Part shown: positions 1-7,970 of the stretch, piece after piece
Layout of the letters: every line of letters starts with the position of its first letter
Numbering within the stretch: the stretch's first letter is position 1
Origin: UBA6663 sp044226485
GTDB lineage: Bacteria > Chloroflexota > Anaerolineae > Anaerolineales > UBA6663
Assembly (NCBI GenBank): GCA_044226485.1
Contig: JBGAGY010000002.1
Coordinates: forward strand, 248,001 to 312,000
Direction: 5' to 3'
DNA length: 64,000 bases
Position numbers and translations under genes: made by a program
Notes under the pieces: generated by a model
The model's database searches: none
The model's input: only the letters and a program-made list of their open reading frames with translations
Told to the model about the DNA's origin: nothing

Positions 1-1
1 G

Positions 2-487
2 TTGCTCTTCTATCAGATCCGGCTCTATGCCGACGTGTTCGAGCAGTTGTACTTCCTGGTGGCAAGCTTCGTCGGTTGGTGGCGCTGGCGGCGCGAGCCG
101 CCCGAGACGCAGACCGAAACCGGCGCGACGTACAGCGGCCGCCGCGCGTTGATCGGCTGGGTCGTGGTGACGGCGATCGGCGGTCTGCTGCTCGGCGCTT
201 TCACGTCGCGCGCGCACCTGCTGCTGCCCGGTGTCTTCCAGGCGCCGGCGGCCTATCCGTATCTCGACGCGGTCACGACGGCCATGAGTTTCACGGCCAC
301 GTGGCTGATGGCCCAGAAGCGCACCGAGCACTGGCTTTACTGGATCGTGGTCGACGTGATTGGCATCGGCCTGTACTTCGTTCAGGGCGCGGTCTTCGTG
401 GCCGGGTTGTACGTGGTCTTCCTCATCCTGGCGACACGCGGCTGGCTGGCGTGGCGGGCGTTGCGACCCGAAGCCATCGGCGCGTGA
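2..487 (+). CDS. pnuC: PnuC-type nicotinamide mononucleotide/ribonucleoside transporter, C-terminal part
   Basis: The reading frame is open to the window edge, so the 5' end is missing; the first codon shown (TTG) need not be the start. About 161 residues remain, with four or more hydrophobic segments. The stretch TATWLMAQKRTEHWLYWIVV followed by DVIGIGLYFVQG matches the conserved PnuC core, where Trp and Asn/Gln residues line the substrate path. PnuC proteins are facilitators in the cytoplasmic membrane for NAD precursors, driven by phosphorylation of the cargo inside. No nadR-like kinase is visible nearby. The gene runs tail to tail into the methyltransferase gene, with one base between their stop codons. 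Confidence 0.85.
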   Translation: MLFYQIRLYADVFEQLYFLVASFVGWWRWRREPPETQTETGATYSGRRALIGWVVVTAIGGLLLGAFTSRAHLLLPGVFQAPAAYPYLDAVTTAMSFTATWLMAQKRTEHWLYWIVVDVIGIGLYFVQGAVFVAGLYVVFLILATRGWLAWRALRPEAIGA

Positions 488-488
488 C

Positions 489-1220
489 TCACTCGCCCGC
501 CTGCGCCGCCATCAACAGGAACGGCGGGCGATGCACCTCGACGGCCCACTCCGGGTTTTCGGCGATCTGCTCTGGCGTCGGACCCCATTCCACGAGGCGA
601 ACCAATCGAAAGCCATGAGCGATCAGGCCGTCAAGGTACGTTCCGATGGTGCGATGGTGTTTCTCGACACCCTCGACCAGCCAGTTCGTCGTGCGCAGGC
701 CTTCGTTCAGGTAGTCGTTCAACGCCCAGGCTGTTGCTCCGCCCGGCAGTGTCTGCCAGCCGGGGGCGCTGGGCGCCGTGTAGATCGGATGCTCGACCGA
801 GAAGACGAACCAACCGCCCGCGCTCGACACGCGCCGCACGGCCCGACAGACGTCCGCGAAATCCGGCAGATAGTGAAGCGCCAGCGAGCTGTAAACCACG
901 TCGAAGGCGGCGTCTCGAAAGGGCGGGGCGCCGATCTCGGCCCTCAGGTAATGAACAGCAGGCTCGGTCGTGCGAGAGCCAGCCTCGGCGAGCATCCGGG
1001 CTGATAGGTCGAGGCCGAATACACGGGCGTTCTCCTCAGCCGCCCAGCGCGCGAAGGCGCCGAACCCGCAGCCCAGGTCCAGAACGCGCTTGCCGTCCAA
1101 CGCGGGAAGCATGCCGCGAAGCGTCGGCCACTCGGGCGCGCCGTCCAGGCCTTCTTTCGAGCGCCGGAAGCCGCTGTAGGCTTTGAAGAACTCGGGGTCG
1201 TCGTAGATGTTTTGCGGCAT
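489..1220 (-). CDS. Class I SAM-dependent methyltransferase
   Basis: A 243-residue soluble protein. The SAM-binding motif I reads VLDLGCGFGAFA at residues 46-57, and the following acidic residue of motif II is in FGLDLS. FDVVYSSLALHYLPDF is the usual motif IV/post-IV of UbiE/Methyltransf_11 enzymes. The substrate cannot be read from the sequence; small-molecule methylation is the family norm. It is the last gene of a minus-strand run, downstream of the MarR-GNAT gene with a 25-base gap, so the two may be co-transcribed. The start codon has only a weak ribosome-binding site. Confidence 0.85.
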   Translation of the reverse strand: MPQNIYDDPEFFKAYSGFRRSKEGLDGAPEWPTLRGMLPALDGKRVLDLGCGFGAFARWAAEENARVFGLDLSARMLAEAGSRTTEPAVHYLRAEIGAPPFRDAAFDVVYSSLALHYLPDFADVCRAVRRVSSAGGWFVFSVEHPIYTAPSAPGWQTLPGGATAWALNDYLNEGLRTTNWLVEGVEKHHRTIGTYLDGLIAHGFRLVRLVEWGPTPEQIAENPEWAVEVHRPPFLLMAAQAGE

Positions 1221-1245
1221 CTCGGTGAGAGGCGGCCTGGCTCGA

Positions 1246-2181
1246 TCAGCGTAAGGACAGGTCCCAGTGCTCGCCGATCAGGTCGTGGCCGAAGCTGTGA
1301 TGAGGCTCCGAGTCTTTCAGGCGGAACCCGCGCGTTTCATAGAGGTGTCGCGCCGCAGTGAGGACGCTGTTGGTCCACAGCGTCAGTGTGGATGCGCCGC
1401 TGGCGCGCGCGAAAGCCACGCACTCATCGACGAGGCGGCCGCCGAGCCCAAGCCCGCGGGCTTCGGGCTCGACCAGCAGGAGCCGCAGCTTCGACGTGGA
1501 CTCGTCGGCTTTGACCACGAAGACGCAGCCGACCCGCCGGCCGTTCATCTCGGCGATCCAACAGCGCTCACGAGTGGGGTCGAAGTGGGTGACGAAGTTG
1601 GCGCAGATCTGGGCGACGAGGGCCTCAAAGGTCGTGTCCCATCCGTATTCCTCGGCGTAGAGGGCGCCGTGTCGCTCGATGACCCAGCCCATATCGCCGG
1701 GCTCGTGAGCGCGCAGCAGAAACGGCACCTCGGTCGGCGTGGCGCCGCTGAGCAGTTCCTCGACGGTTCGCATCGCGGCCAGCAGCCTGCCCTGATCCGA
1801 GTCGGACAGCCGCTCGAGCACGTCGGCCACCTCGTCGCTCGAGCGCTTATCGAGGGTGGCGAACAGGCGCCTGCCCTTGCCCGTCAGTCGGATCAGGCGT
1901 TGTCGGCCGTCGCCGTCGGCACGCGTCTTCTCGAGCAGGCCGTCCGCCTCCAGTTTCGAAACCGTCCGACTCAGATAGCCGAGGTCCAGCCCGAGTTCCT
2001 GCGCCAACAACGTGACGCCGATGCTTTCGTGCTGGGCGATCTCGTAGATCAGACGCGCTTCAGGCAGGGAGTAGCGGCTGTGTAAAAGCCCCTCGCGCAG
2101 CGCGCCGACATGGCGCGTGATGAAGCGGTTGAAACGACGCACGGCAGCGACGCTGTCGCTTGAGGCCGATGGAGAACTCAC
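1246..2181 (-). CDS. MarR-family regulator fused to GNAT N-acetyltransferase
   Basis: 311 residues with a GTG start. Residues about 15-145 form a MarR winged helix-turn-helix (LAQELGLDLGYLSRTVSKLE, then a wing with ADGDGRQRLIRLT). Residues about 155-311 form a GNAT acetyltransferase with acetyl-CoA loop RGLGLGGRL at 242-250 and a C-terminal LYETRGFRL, typical of the fold. This two-domain architecture is known in bacteria; a ligand-responsive repressor that also acetylates a small molecule is the usual idea, but the substrate is unknown. The upstream region carries a palindrome at 2198-2222, suggesting autoregulation. Confidence 0.88.
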   Translation of the reverse strand: MSSPSASSDSVAAVRRFNRFITRHVGALREGLLHSRYSLPEARLIYEIAQHESIGVTLLAQELGLDLGYLSRTVSKLEADGLLEKTRADGDGRQRLIRLTGKGRRLFATLDKRSSDEVADVLERLSDSDQGRLLAAMRTVEELLSGATPTEVPFLLRAHEPGDMGWVIERHGALYAEEYGWDTTFEALVAQICANFVTHFDPTRERCWIAEMNGRRVGCVFVVKADESTSKLRLLLVEPEARGLGLGGRLVDECVAFARASGASTLTLWTNSVLTAARHLYETRGFRLKDSEPHHSFGHDLIGEHWDLSLR

Positions 2182-2197
2182 GGCGCAAGGTTACGGT

Positions 2198-2222
2198 ATA
2201 TACTTGCTTTTGTCAACTATAT
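2198..2222. promoter_or_regulatory. Likely MarR operator (imperfect palindrome)
   Basis: ATATACTTG at 2198-2206 is mirrored by CAACTATAT at 2214-2222 (8 of 9 pairs, 7-base spacer). It lies 17-41 bases upstream of the MarR-GNAT start. Read on the minus strand, the right arm overlaps a TTGACA -35 hexamer. The size and AT content fit MarR-family sites. That the MarR-GNAT protein binds here is inference. Confidence 0.5.
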
Positions 2223-2291
2223 GTTGCTCGGCCCAGGCCGTTCACGAATTCAGGACGGGCGAGGTGGTTGCGCGCTGGCCGTCCGAGCCAA

Positions 2292-2747
2292 CTAGATGCC
2301 CATCTCGGTCTTGCGATAGGCTGCGAAAGTGCCGGACCGAACGGCCCGCGTGATCTCGCGCGCCACAGTGCGCCGGTCGGTCTCAAGGCGGGCCCTGAAG
2401 GCTTTGCTGGCGGGCGTGGCGCCGTCGTATTGCAGACCCCACAACGTCATCTCGACAAGGACCGGCAGCAGGTCGCTCCCTTTGGTCGTCACCGAGTAGA
2501 TGAACTGGTTGCGGAGCTCTTCATCGCGCCGTTTTTCGATCAGGCCCTCGGCCTCGAGCCGGCTCAGGCGATCGGCGAGGATGTTGGTCGCGACGTGTTC
2601 CTGCGGAGCGAAGTCGCTGAAGCGCTTTCGTCCGTAGAACATGATGTCGCGGAGGACAAGGAGCGTCCATTTGTCGCCGAAGAGGTCGAGCCCGAAGCTG
2701 ATCGGGCAATCCGAACGACGGGTCTTGTTGCCGGTGTGTCTTGCCAT
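2292..2747 (-). CDS. HxlR-family transcriptional regulator
   Basis: 151 residues. The family signature is plain: RSDCPISFGLDLFGDKWTLL at residues 11-30, with Cys14 in the conserved CP position, then FSDFAPQEHVATNILADRL forming the recognition helix and RLEAEGLIEKRRD leading into the wing. HxlR proteins act as dimers, and many are redox or electrophile sensors through this Cys. The gene is divergent from the SnoaL-like gene at 2840, and a palindrome at 2777-2791 lies between them, so it probably controls that gene and itself. Confidence 0.9.
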   Translation of the reverse strand: MARHTGNKTRRSDCPISFGLDLFGDKWTLLVLRDIMFYGRKRFSDFAPQEHVATNILADRLSRLEAEGLIEKRRDEELRNQFIYSVTTKGSDLLPVLVEMTLWGLQYDGATPASKAFRARLETDRRTVAREITRAVRSGTFAAYRKTEMGI

Positions 2748-2776
2748 GTGGATCTACCTGGTTGCAGGATAACACA

Positions 2777-2807
2777 CTTGCAATTTGCAAGCAACATATG
2801 CTATGCT
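2777..2807 (+). promoter_or_regulatory. Promoter with overlapping palindromic operator (HxlR candidate site)
   Basis: CTTGCAA (2777-2783), one T, TTGCAAG (2785-2791) is a perfect 7-1-7 palindrome. It covers a -35-like TTGCAA (2778-2783), which is 18 bases from TATGCT at 2802-2807, a plausible -10. The start GTG of the SnoaL-like gene follows at 2840. A repressor bound here would block that promoter. The divergent HxlR gene is the obvious candidate regulator (inference). Confidence 0.55.
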
Positions 2808-2839
2808 CGAACGATACCCTTGAGCAACCGGAGGCTGAT

Positions 2840-3202
2840 GTGTCGACCAAAGCATTCCTTCTCACTTATTTCGAGGCCATTCACAAGGGCGGATGGGAAG
2901 ACCTGGTGGCCGAGGATTTCGTGTTCGTGAATTCCAACCTCGATCGCGTTGGTCACGGCAAAGCCGCCTACCTCGATGGGGCCGGCCGCTTCTTCAGAAG
3001 CACCACGGCGGTGGAGATCCGCAGCCAGTTGATCGAGGGCGATCGCGCCGCTGTCCTGGCGCGATACACCGTCCGATCGCCGCGCGGGCATGTCGGGGTC
3101 TGTGATGTGGCCGAGTTCCTCACGACCAACGGCGAAGAACTGACGTCCTCGGCGATCTTCTTCGACACCAAAGCCCTGGCCGACTTCATGGCTCAGCCCT
3201 GA
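2840..3202 (+). CDS. SnoaL/NTF2-like fold protein
   Basis: 120 residues from GTG at 2840, chosen because GGAGG at 2830-2834 sits five bases upstream and because the longer frame would run through the promoter and operator. The sequence (TYFEAIHKGGWEDLVAEDF, then IEGDRAAVLARYTVRSPRG and VCDVAEFLTTNGEEL) has the cone-shaped SnoaL/ketosteroid-isomerase-like pattern. These proteins are often isomerases or ligand-binding proteins; no specific function can be given. The stop is one base before the TfoX-like start, so the two form an operon, probably under HxlR control. Confidence 0.75.
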   Translation: MSTKAFLLTYFEAIHKGGWEDLVAEDFVFVNSNLDRVGHGKAAYLDGAGRFFRSTTAVEIRSQLIEGDRAAVLARYTVRSPRGHVGVCDVAEFLTTNGEELTSSAIFFDTKALADFMAQP

Positions 3203-3203
3203 G

Positions 3204-3584
3204 ATGCCCGAGCTTCAAGATTTGACCGACCGTGTCCGTCGCGCCCTGGCGCATCTGCCGGACGTGACTGAGAAGCGCATGTTCGGCGGCATCGCCTTCA
3301 TGGTGAACGGCAAGATGTGCCTCACAGCCGGCGACCATGCCGATCACCAGATGATGGTTCGGATCGATCCGACCGCGATGCAGCGGGCGCTGGCGAAGAA
3401 GGGCGCGAGTCCGGCGAAGATGCGCGGTCGCGCGATCAGGGGCTACGTCTTCCTTGTGGAGGAGGCCGTCAAGACAAAGCGAGATCTTGACGGTTGGGTG
3501 CGCCTCGCCCTCGATTACAACGTGGTGATCGCCCCTCGAGATCGGGCCACTCGCCCGACAACGCGGCGCGTTCAGCGTCGGTGA
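3204..3584 (+). CDS. TfoX N-terminal-domain protein
   Basis: 126 residues. EKRMFGGIAFMVNGKMC near residue 22 is the TfoX/Sxy N-terminal signature, followed by MMVRIDP, KMRGRAIRGYVFL and DGWVRLALDYN. The C-terminal TfoX domain of the proteobacterial competence regulator is absent, as in the many short single-domain relatives. The role of these short proteins is unknown. It is the second gene of a two-gene unit with the SnoaL-like gene. The basic C-terminal tail (about 15 residues) is not part of the domain. Confidence 0.85.
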   Translation: MPELQDLTDRVRRALAHLPDVTEKRMFGGIAFMVNGKMCLTAGDHADHQMMVRIDPTAMQRALAKKGASPAKMRGRAIRGYVFLVEEAVKTKRDLDGWVRLALDYNVVIAPRDRATRPTTRRVQRR

Positions 3585-3621
3585 GATCGAGCGCGGCGAT
3601 TCCGAGCACGATGACGGCCGC

Positions 3622-3921
3622 TCAGGTGTGCAGCTCGAAGTGCTGGACGGTGGGCTCGAACTCGAGCAGGAACGCTTCGTCCTCGGGATAGTAGCGGGCG
3701 ACTTCGATGTCGGCTCCTGCGAAGGCCGTGATCGAGTCGCGCGAGTCCCAATACGTGAGCGTGTAGAAGTGGCAGACGTCGCCTTCGATGCGTTGCAGCA
3801 CCCAGGCGCCCTGGTTGCCGGGCGTGGCCCTGTAGTCGGGAAGGCCTGTGCGTCGCAAATAGGCCAGATACGCCTCAGCGTCTTCGCGGCGGGTACGGCC
3901 GTGCCAGAGTCTCGCGATCAT
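3622..3921 (-). CDS. Antibiotic-biosynthesis-monooxygenase-like small protein
   Basis: 99 residues from ATG at 3921, preferred over an upstream in-frame start because GGGAGG lies just ahead of it. MIARLWHGRTRREDAEAYLA at the N-terminus and YWDSRDSITAFAGADIEVAR in the middle fit a dimeric alpha/beta-barrel (ABM superfamily). The pattern is common in small stress-related proteins. A catalytic role cannot be assigned. The gene stands alone between TfoX and DUF1697 genes. Confidence 0.7.
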   Translation of the reverse strand: MIARLWHGRTRREDAEAYLAYLRRTGLPDYRATPGNQGAWVLQRIEGDVCHFYTLTYWDSRDSITAFAGADIEVARYYPEDEAFLLEFEPTVQHFELHT

Positions 3922-3958
3922 GTTGCCTCCCGGACCGGCAGCGGCCGGCCACGTCACT

Positions 3959-4489
3959 CTATCGCTTGGAAGCCAATCGGACGAAGGTATTGAGGTTGCG
4001 AGCCGTGCCGGGCGCCTTGATCAAGCGCTCGAACTGGGCGCCCGAGAACTTTGTCGAATCATGGCCGCCCCGTCGCAGCCAGTAGAACTCGCGTCCATGG
4101 AAGTGAAAGGCATCGACGTCGCTTTGAAGCGCGAGGACCCGTTTCTGGGCTTCAGCGTCCGGCGCTGACTTGAGCAGCGTCGCGTACAACGAGTGCTCCT
4201 TGGCGGCCGGTTGAGCGCCAAACGGCTGGCAGGCCGCGATGGCCGCGACCTCGGCCGGCGTGCGGATGAACGTGGCGACCTCGTAGCCTAATCGGGCTTT
4301 GAGGCCCGCTTCGATCTCACGCTCGAGGGTTGAAGCCTTCTTAGGGGAGTCGAAGAGCACGTTGCCGCTGGCGATGAAAGTCTCGACGTTGGCATAGCCA
4401 AGGGCTTCGAAATGGCGGCGCAGATCGGCCATCGTCACAGTATGGCCGCCGACGTTGATGGCACGAAGGAAGGCGATGTAGCGGGGCAT
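3959..4489 (-). CDS. DUF1697 family protein
   Basis: 176 residues, close to the family length. The N-terminus MPRYIAFLRAINVGGHTVTM and the stretch FIASGNVLFDS are the hallmarks of DUF1697. Structures of this family show a ferredoxin-like fold, but no function is established. It sits 37 bases upstream of the ABM-like gene on the same strand and may be co-transcribed with it. A 17-bp inverted repeat (4513-4579) lies in the gap between it and the divergent desaturase gene. Confidence 0.9.
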   Translation of the reverse strand: MPRYIAFLRAINVGGHTVTMADLRRHFEALGYANVETFIASGNVLFDSPKKASTLEREIEAGLKARLGYEVATFIRTPAEVAAIAACQPFGAQPAAKEHSLYATLLKSAPDAEAQKRVLALQSDVDAFHFHGREFYWLRRGGHDSTKFSGAQFERLIKAPGTARNLNTFVRLASKR

Positions 4490-4512
4490 AAGTTGCTTTC
4501 AGTTATAGCGGA

Positions 4513-4579
4513 AAGACACCGGGAGTGCGAACGGCGAGTCTCAAGGACCGAGGCGCGTCAACCGCACTCCCGGTGTCTT
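4513..4579. repeat. Perfect 17-bp inverted repeat in a divergent intergenic gap
   Basis: AAGACACCGGGAGTGCG at 4513-4529 is exactly mirrored at 4563-4579, with a 33-base loop. It lies between the starts of DUF1697 (minus) and the desaturase (plus), so a terminator is unlikely. It could be an operator pair or a mobile-repeat remnant. There is no T-run on either side. Confidence 0.75.
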
Positions 4580-4638
4580 GCTGCAAGCTAACCCGATGCA
4601 TCGATCCGCCGGCCCGCGAAACACGGTATCTTCATGGC

Positions 4639-6108
4639 ATGGCATCTCGGTATGACACCATCGTGATCGGGGCTGGCATCGGTGGGCTGAGCGCCGCGCT
4701 TCGGCTGGCGCGCGCCGGGCAACAAGTGTTGGTGCTCGAACAGAACCCGGCTGTCGGCGGCAAGATGAGCGAACTGCGTGACGGCGGTTACCGCTGGGAC
4801 CTTGGCCCTTCGGTGATCACCATGCGGCCGGTCCTCGAGGATCTTTTCGCTGCAGCAGGTCGTCGCCTCGAAGACGAACTCGATCTGGTGCCGGTCGAAC
4901 CGTTGACGCGCTACGTTTGGCCCGACGGTTCCACCCTGGACGCCACCCGTGATCTCAGCCGAATGGCTGCCCAGGTCGAGCGGCTCGACCCTCGCGACGT
5001 CGAAGGCTATCTCAAATTCTTGGCGTATGCCGCGCGATTGCATCGAGTCACGGGGCCCGGCTTCATCTATGGCGATCCGGTCTCGCCGGCCACCCTGCTG
5101 GGCGTGCCGCCCCGCGACTGGTTGGCCGTCGACGGCTGGCGCACGATGGATCAGGCGATTCGTAGTTTCGTGAAAGCGCCGAGGCTGCGCCAGTTGCTTG
5201 GCCGTTTCGCCACATATGTCGGCGCCAGCCCCTATCAGGCGCCGGCGACGCTTAACGTGATCGCTCACGTCGAGATGACCGGCGGCGTCTGGTATCCGCG
5301 CGGCGGCATCTATTCGATCGCCCGGGCGCTCGAACGCCTGGCGAGAGAATCGGGCGTCGAGATCCGCACGGATGTGCCGGTCGAATGCATCGACGTTTCA
5401 AATGGCCGCGCGGTGGGCGTTCACGCTGCGGGGGTTGCTCACCAGACGCGGGCTGTGCTGGCCAACGTCGACGTCGCTACGGTCTATGAGCGGTTGCTGC
5501 CGGCGGCACTGCGTCGCTCGGCACGCTTCGAGCCATCGGTCTCGGGATTCGTGCTGCTCCTGGGCCTGCGTGGCCGCACGCCAGGCCTTGTGCATCACAA
5601 CCTGTTCTTCAATGATGATTACAGGGCTGAGTTCGACGATCTGTTCAAACGAGGTCGGCCGCCGCAGGATCCGACGATCTATATGACGATCACAAGCCGC
5701 ACCGATCCCGATGATGCACCGCTTGGTGGCGAGAACTGGTTCGTGCTGGTCAACGCGCCGCCGCTCGGCCCCGCCTGGAACTGGGATGACCGGGCGCGAG
5801 CCTATCGCGATCACGTCCTCTCCACGTTGGCCGATCGCGGCTTTGACGTGCGGGATCGGATCGAAGTCGAGCACTGTCTGACACCCGTCGATCTCGAACG
5901 GCGAACCGGCGCGCGGCGCGGCGCTCTCTATGGCATGTCGTCGAACAGCATGTGGTCGGCGTTCCGGCGTCCACCCAACCGCTCACGCGATATCAAGGGG
6001 CTGTATTTCGCGGGCGGCACCGCGCATCCGGGCGGTGGCGTGCCGATGGTGATGCTGAGCGGGGCAGCGGCCGCACGCTGCATACTGCGCGACGTCGGAC
6101 CTCGCTAG
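4639..6108 (+). CDS. CrtI-type carotenoid desaturase / FAD-dependent oxidoreductase
   Basis: 489 residues from ATG at 4639, just before the FAD-binding Rossmann motif IVIGAGIGGLSAALRLARAG. LGPSVITM and the C-terminal GLYFAGGTAHPGGGVPMVML motif are typical of the phytoene desaturase (CrtI/CrtN/CrtO) family. These use FAD to introduce double bonds, or oxidise or ketolate carotenoids, at the membrane surface. The family has several specificities that sequence alone does not separate, so no symbol is given. No other carotenoid gene is adjacent. The stop overlaps the DinB-like gene end by four bases (convergent). Confidence 0.85.
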   Translation: MASRYDTIVIGAGIGGLSAALRLARAGQQVLVLEQNPAVGGKMSELRDGGYRWDLGPSVITMRPVLEDLFAAAGRRLEDELDLVPVEPLTRYVWPDGSTLDATRDLSRMAAQVERLDPRDVEGYLKFLAYAARLHRVTGPGFIYGDPVSPATLLGVPPRDWLAVDGWRTMDQAIRSFVKAPRLRQLLGRFATYVGASPYQAPATLNVIAHVEMTGGVWYPRGGIYSIARALERLARESGVEIRTDVPVECIDVSNGRAVGVHAAGVAHQTRAVLANVDVATVYERLLPAALRRSARFEPSVSGFVLLLGLRGRTPGLVHHNLFFNDDYRAEFDDLFKRGRPPQDPTIYMTITSRTDPDDAPLGGENWFVLVNAPPLGPAWNWDDRARAYRDHVLSTLADRGFDVRDRIEVEHCLTPVDLERRTGARRGALYGMSSNSMWSAFRRPPNRSRDIKGLYFAGGTAHPGGGVPMVMLSGAAAARCILRDVGPR

Positions 6109-6560
6109 AAAGTCGAACGCATTTGCCTGATCTCGCCCAGGTGATAAGCGAGATGCGTGATCATGATGAGGCTGCCGGCGACGTCGTCGTCGCTCATCGT
6201 CTCGCGGGTTTCGAGGCGCTGCACAACGGCGTGATAGCTCGAGCGCAATCTTTCGCGCAGCGTCGTCCAGGCGGCTTCATCGACCTCATGGATGGCCCAA
6301 CTCTCGGACCAATTCGGTTGATTGCGCTCGCCATCGATCATGCGGACGACGTTCTCGAGAAACCAGGCCATGTGCCCGCAGTGCGCGGCAAGGGTTGCGT
6401 TGCCGGGCTTGAGCGCGCGCGATGCCGTCTGCGCGTCGATGTCCGCGAGCACGGCCAGATAGCCTGACGAGCCGTTATCCAGGATCAGGCCGTGTTCAAG
6501 CGGCGAAACGCCAAAGATCTCGGCCATGAGCATTAGAAGCGTGCGGCGATAGCTGTCCAT
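6105..6560 (-). CDS. DinB-like four-helix protein
   Basis: 151 residues from ATG at 6560, preceded by AGAGGA; an in-frame start nine codons upstream is possible. AAHCGHMAWFLENVVRMIDG and ITHLAYHLGEIRQMR hold the two His-containing helices of the DinB/YfiT-like fold, in which three His residues often bind a metal. Members include thiol S-transferases and damage-inducible proteins of unknown activity. Length and pattern fit the family; the specific substrate is not visible. Confidence 0.75.
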   Translation of the reverse strand: MDSYRRTLLMLMAEIFGVSPLEHGLILDNGSSGYLAVLADIDAQTASRALKPGNATLAAHCGHMAWFLENVVRMIDGERNQPNWSESWAIHEVDEAAWTTLRERLRSSYHAVVQRLETRETMSDDDVAGSLIMITHLAYHLGEIRQMRSTF

Positions 6561-6590
6561 GGGTCCTCTGGCTTGTGAGCGAACCAAAGC

Positions 6591-6616
6591 GACGAACGCG
6601 GCGGACGAACGCGGCG
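6591..6616. repeat. Two tandem copies of a 13-bp word
   Basis: GACGAACGCGGCG occurs at 6591-6603 and again at 6604-6616 with no gap, in the intergenic stretch between the deoxynucleoside kinase end and the DinB-like start. It resembles the GAC-initial words of the hairpin family elsewhere in the window, but has no mirrored arm. Confidence 0.7.
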
Positions 6617-6640
6617 AATGATAACCGATCGAAAGGGGAG

Positions 6641-7279
6641 TCAGGCCGCGGGTTTGAGCCGCGCCTGGATGATGTCGCCGACGACTTTGAGGCCGATGTC
6701 GCTGGCGGGGTCCGCCCAGTTCAATTCATTGGCGCCCACGACGACCAGGGGGGCGAGCGAGAAGCGCGCCGCCCAATCGTCGTAGAGGCGATTGAGCTGC
6801 TCGATGTAGCGCACTGAAATGTCACGCTCGTAGTCGCGCCCGCGACGAACGACGCGGTTGAGCAGAGTCTCCACCGAAGCGCGTAGATAGACGACAAGGT
6901 CCGGCGGACGGATGATCTCGGACATGGTGCGATAGAGGCTGTAGTACGTGTCCCAATCGCGGCCGGTCAACTGACCGCGCTCGTGCAGATTGCGAGCAAA
7001 GATCTCGGCGTCTTCGTACACACTGCGATCCTGCATGGTGGGGTGGCCTGTGGCGCAGATCCGATTGTGTTGCTCGAGGCGCTTGCTGAGGAAGAACACC
7101 TGCGACTGGAACGCCCAGCGGGGCATGTCGCTGTAGAAGTCTGCGAGGTACGGGTTCGCGTCGTTGGGCTCGAACGCCGCCTGCCAGTCCCATAGCTGGG
7201 TGAGGCGGACGACCAGCGTCGACTTGCCGACGCCGATATTGCCAGCGACGACGACAAAAGGAGAGTTGGGAAGCGTCAT
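6641..7279 (-). CDS. Deoxynucleoside kinase (dAdo/dGuo kinase family)
   Basis: 212 residues from ATG at 7279, a start chosen because homologues begin just before the P-loop; the frame is open further upstream, and no strong ribosome-binding site marks the true start. P-loop GNIGVGKST is at 13-21, the substrate motif QDRSVYEDAEIF around 83-94, and the arginine-rich LID RVVRRGRDYERDI follows LVVYLRAS. These enzymes phosphorylate deoxynucleosides for nucleotide salvage. The gene stands alone; about 190 bases separate it from the promoter of the next operon. Confidence 0.88.
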   Translation of the reverse strand: MTLPNSPFVVVAGNIGVGKSTLVVRLTQLWDWQAAFEPNDANPYLADFYSDMPRWAFQSQVFFLSKRLEQHNRICATGHPTMQDRSVYEDAEIFARNLHERGQLTGRDWDTYYSLYRTMSEIIRPPDLVVYLRASVETLLNRVVRRGRDYERDISVRYIEQLNRLYDDWAARFSLAPLVVVGANELNWADPASDIGLKVVGDIIQARLKPAA

Positions 7280-7465
7280 GGCGGTAGTGGGTGTCTGCAG
7301 AGTGCAGCCGAACAATAGCATAGTTCCGCAGCGAACGACCTCGATACCCGACATGCCCGAATATCTCCGGATGAACGCCCTCAGGTCGTCGCATCCGACG
7401 ATACCGAGCCTGAGATATACATAAAGACAAATCAAAGCAATGTTCACGAAAATCAAAATTCAATA

Positions 7466-7493
7466 TTGACTTTCTGAAGGCATGGCGTAATAT
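7466..7493 (+). promoter_or_regulatory. Sigma70-like promoter of the DUF2089/ABC operon
   Basis: TTGACT (7466-7471), 16 bases, TAATAT (7488-7493); TATAAC at 7491-7496 is an alternative -10. The surrounding stretch is strikingly AT-rich for this genome. The first gene starts at 7542 behind GGAGG at 7531-7535. Confidence 0.65.
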
Positions 7494-7541
7494 AACGAAG
7501 CAACCAGCAACATGTTCTCAGATCCGAGGCGGAGGTACCTT

Positions 7542-7946
7542 ATGCATCCAGTTCCGAGCCGTTGTCCGGTCTGTCAGGAGGCGATGACGGTTACCCGCTT
7601 ACATTGCCCGAATTGCGGGACGGGCGTCGACGGCCGCTTTTCGCTTGGTGCGTTCGACCGTCTCTCGGCCGAGCAGCTGGCCTTCGCCGCCGCCTTCATC
7701 AAGAACGAGGGCAAGCTCAATCGTCTGGAGCGCGAGTTGGATCTGTCGTACCCGACGCTGCGCTCGCGATTGACGGAGTTGATCGAAGCCATGGGATATG
7801 AGGTTGGGCAGGAGGAGCCTGCGGCGCCCACGCCCGTTCCTCCTCCCGAAGATGACCGCCGCCGCATCCTGGGCGAGCTGGCGGCCGGCCGCCTGACGGC
7901 CGACGATGCGATCAAGGCGCTGCGCGGCGGCGCTTCCAACAGTTGA
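7542..7946 (+). CDS. DUF2089-family zinc-ribbon/HTH protein
   Basis: 134 residues from ATG at 7542, the start with a good GGAGG; an earlier ATG at 7512 has none. CPVC and CPNC (about residues 8-24) form a zinc ribbon. NRLERELDLSYPTLRSRLTE is a helix-turn-helix (DUF2089). A Pro-rich linker leads to the C-terminal module RRRILGELAAGRLTADDAIK, the same helical hairpin seen in three other proteins of this operon. Likely a DNA-binding regulator of the operon (inference from fold and position). Confidence 0.88.
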   Translation: MHPVPSRCPVCQEAMTVTRLHCPNCGTGVDGRFSLGAFDRLSAEQLAFAAAFIKNEGKLNRLERELDLSYPTLRSRLTELIEAMGYEVGQEEPAAPTPVPPPEDDRRRILGELAAGRLTADDAIKALRGGASNS

Positions 7947-7970
7947 CGAGCACCCGGTAGGAGGTTCATT

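Noticed and set aside
2741..2839. N-terminal extension of the SnoaL-like gene
   Set aside because: The extension would cover the operator and promoter, and the GTG at 2840 has a strong ribosome-binding site.
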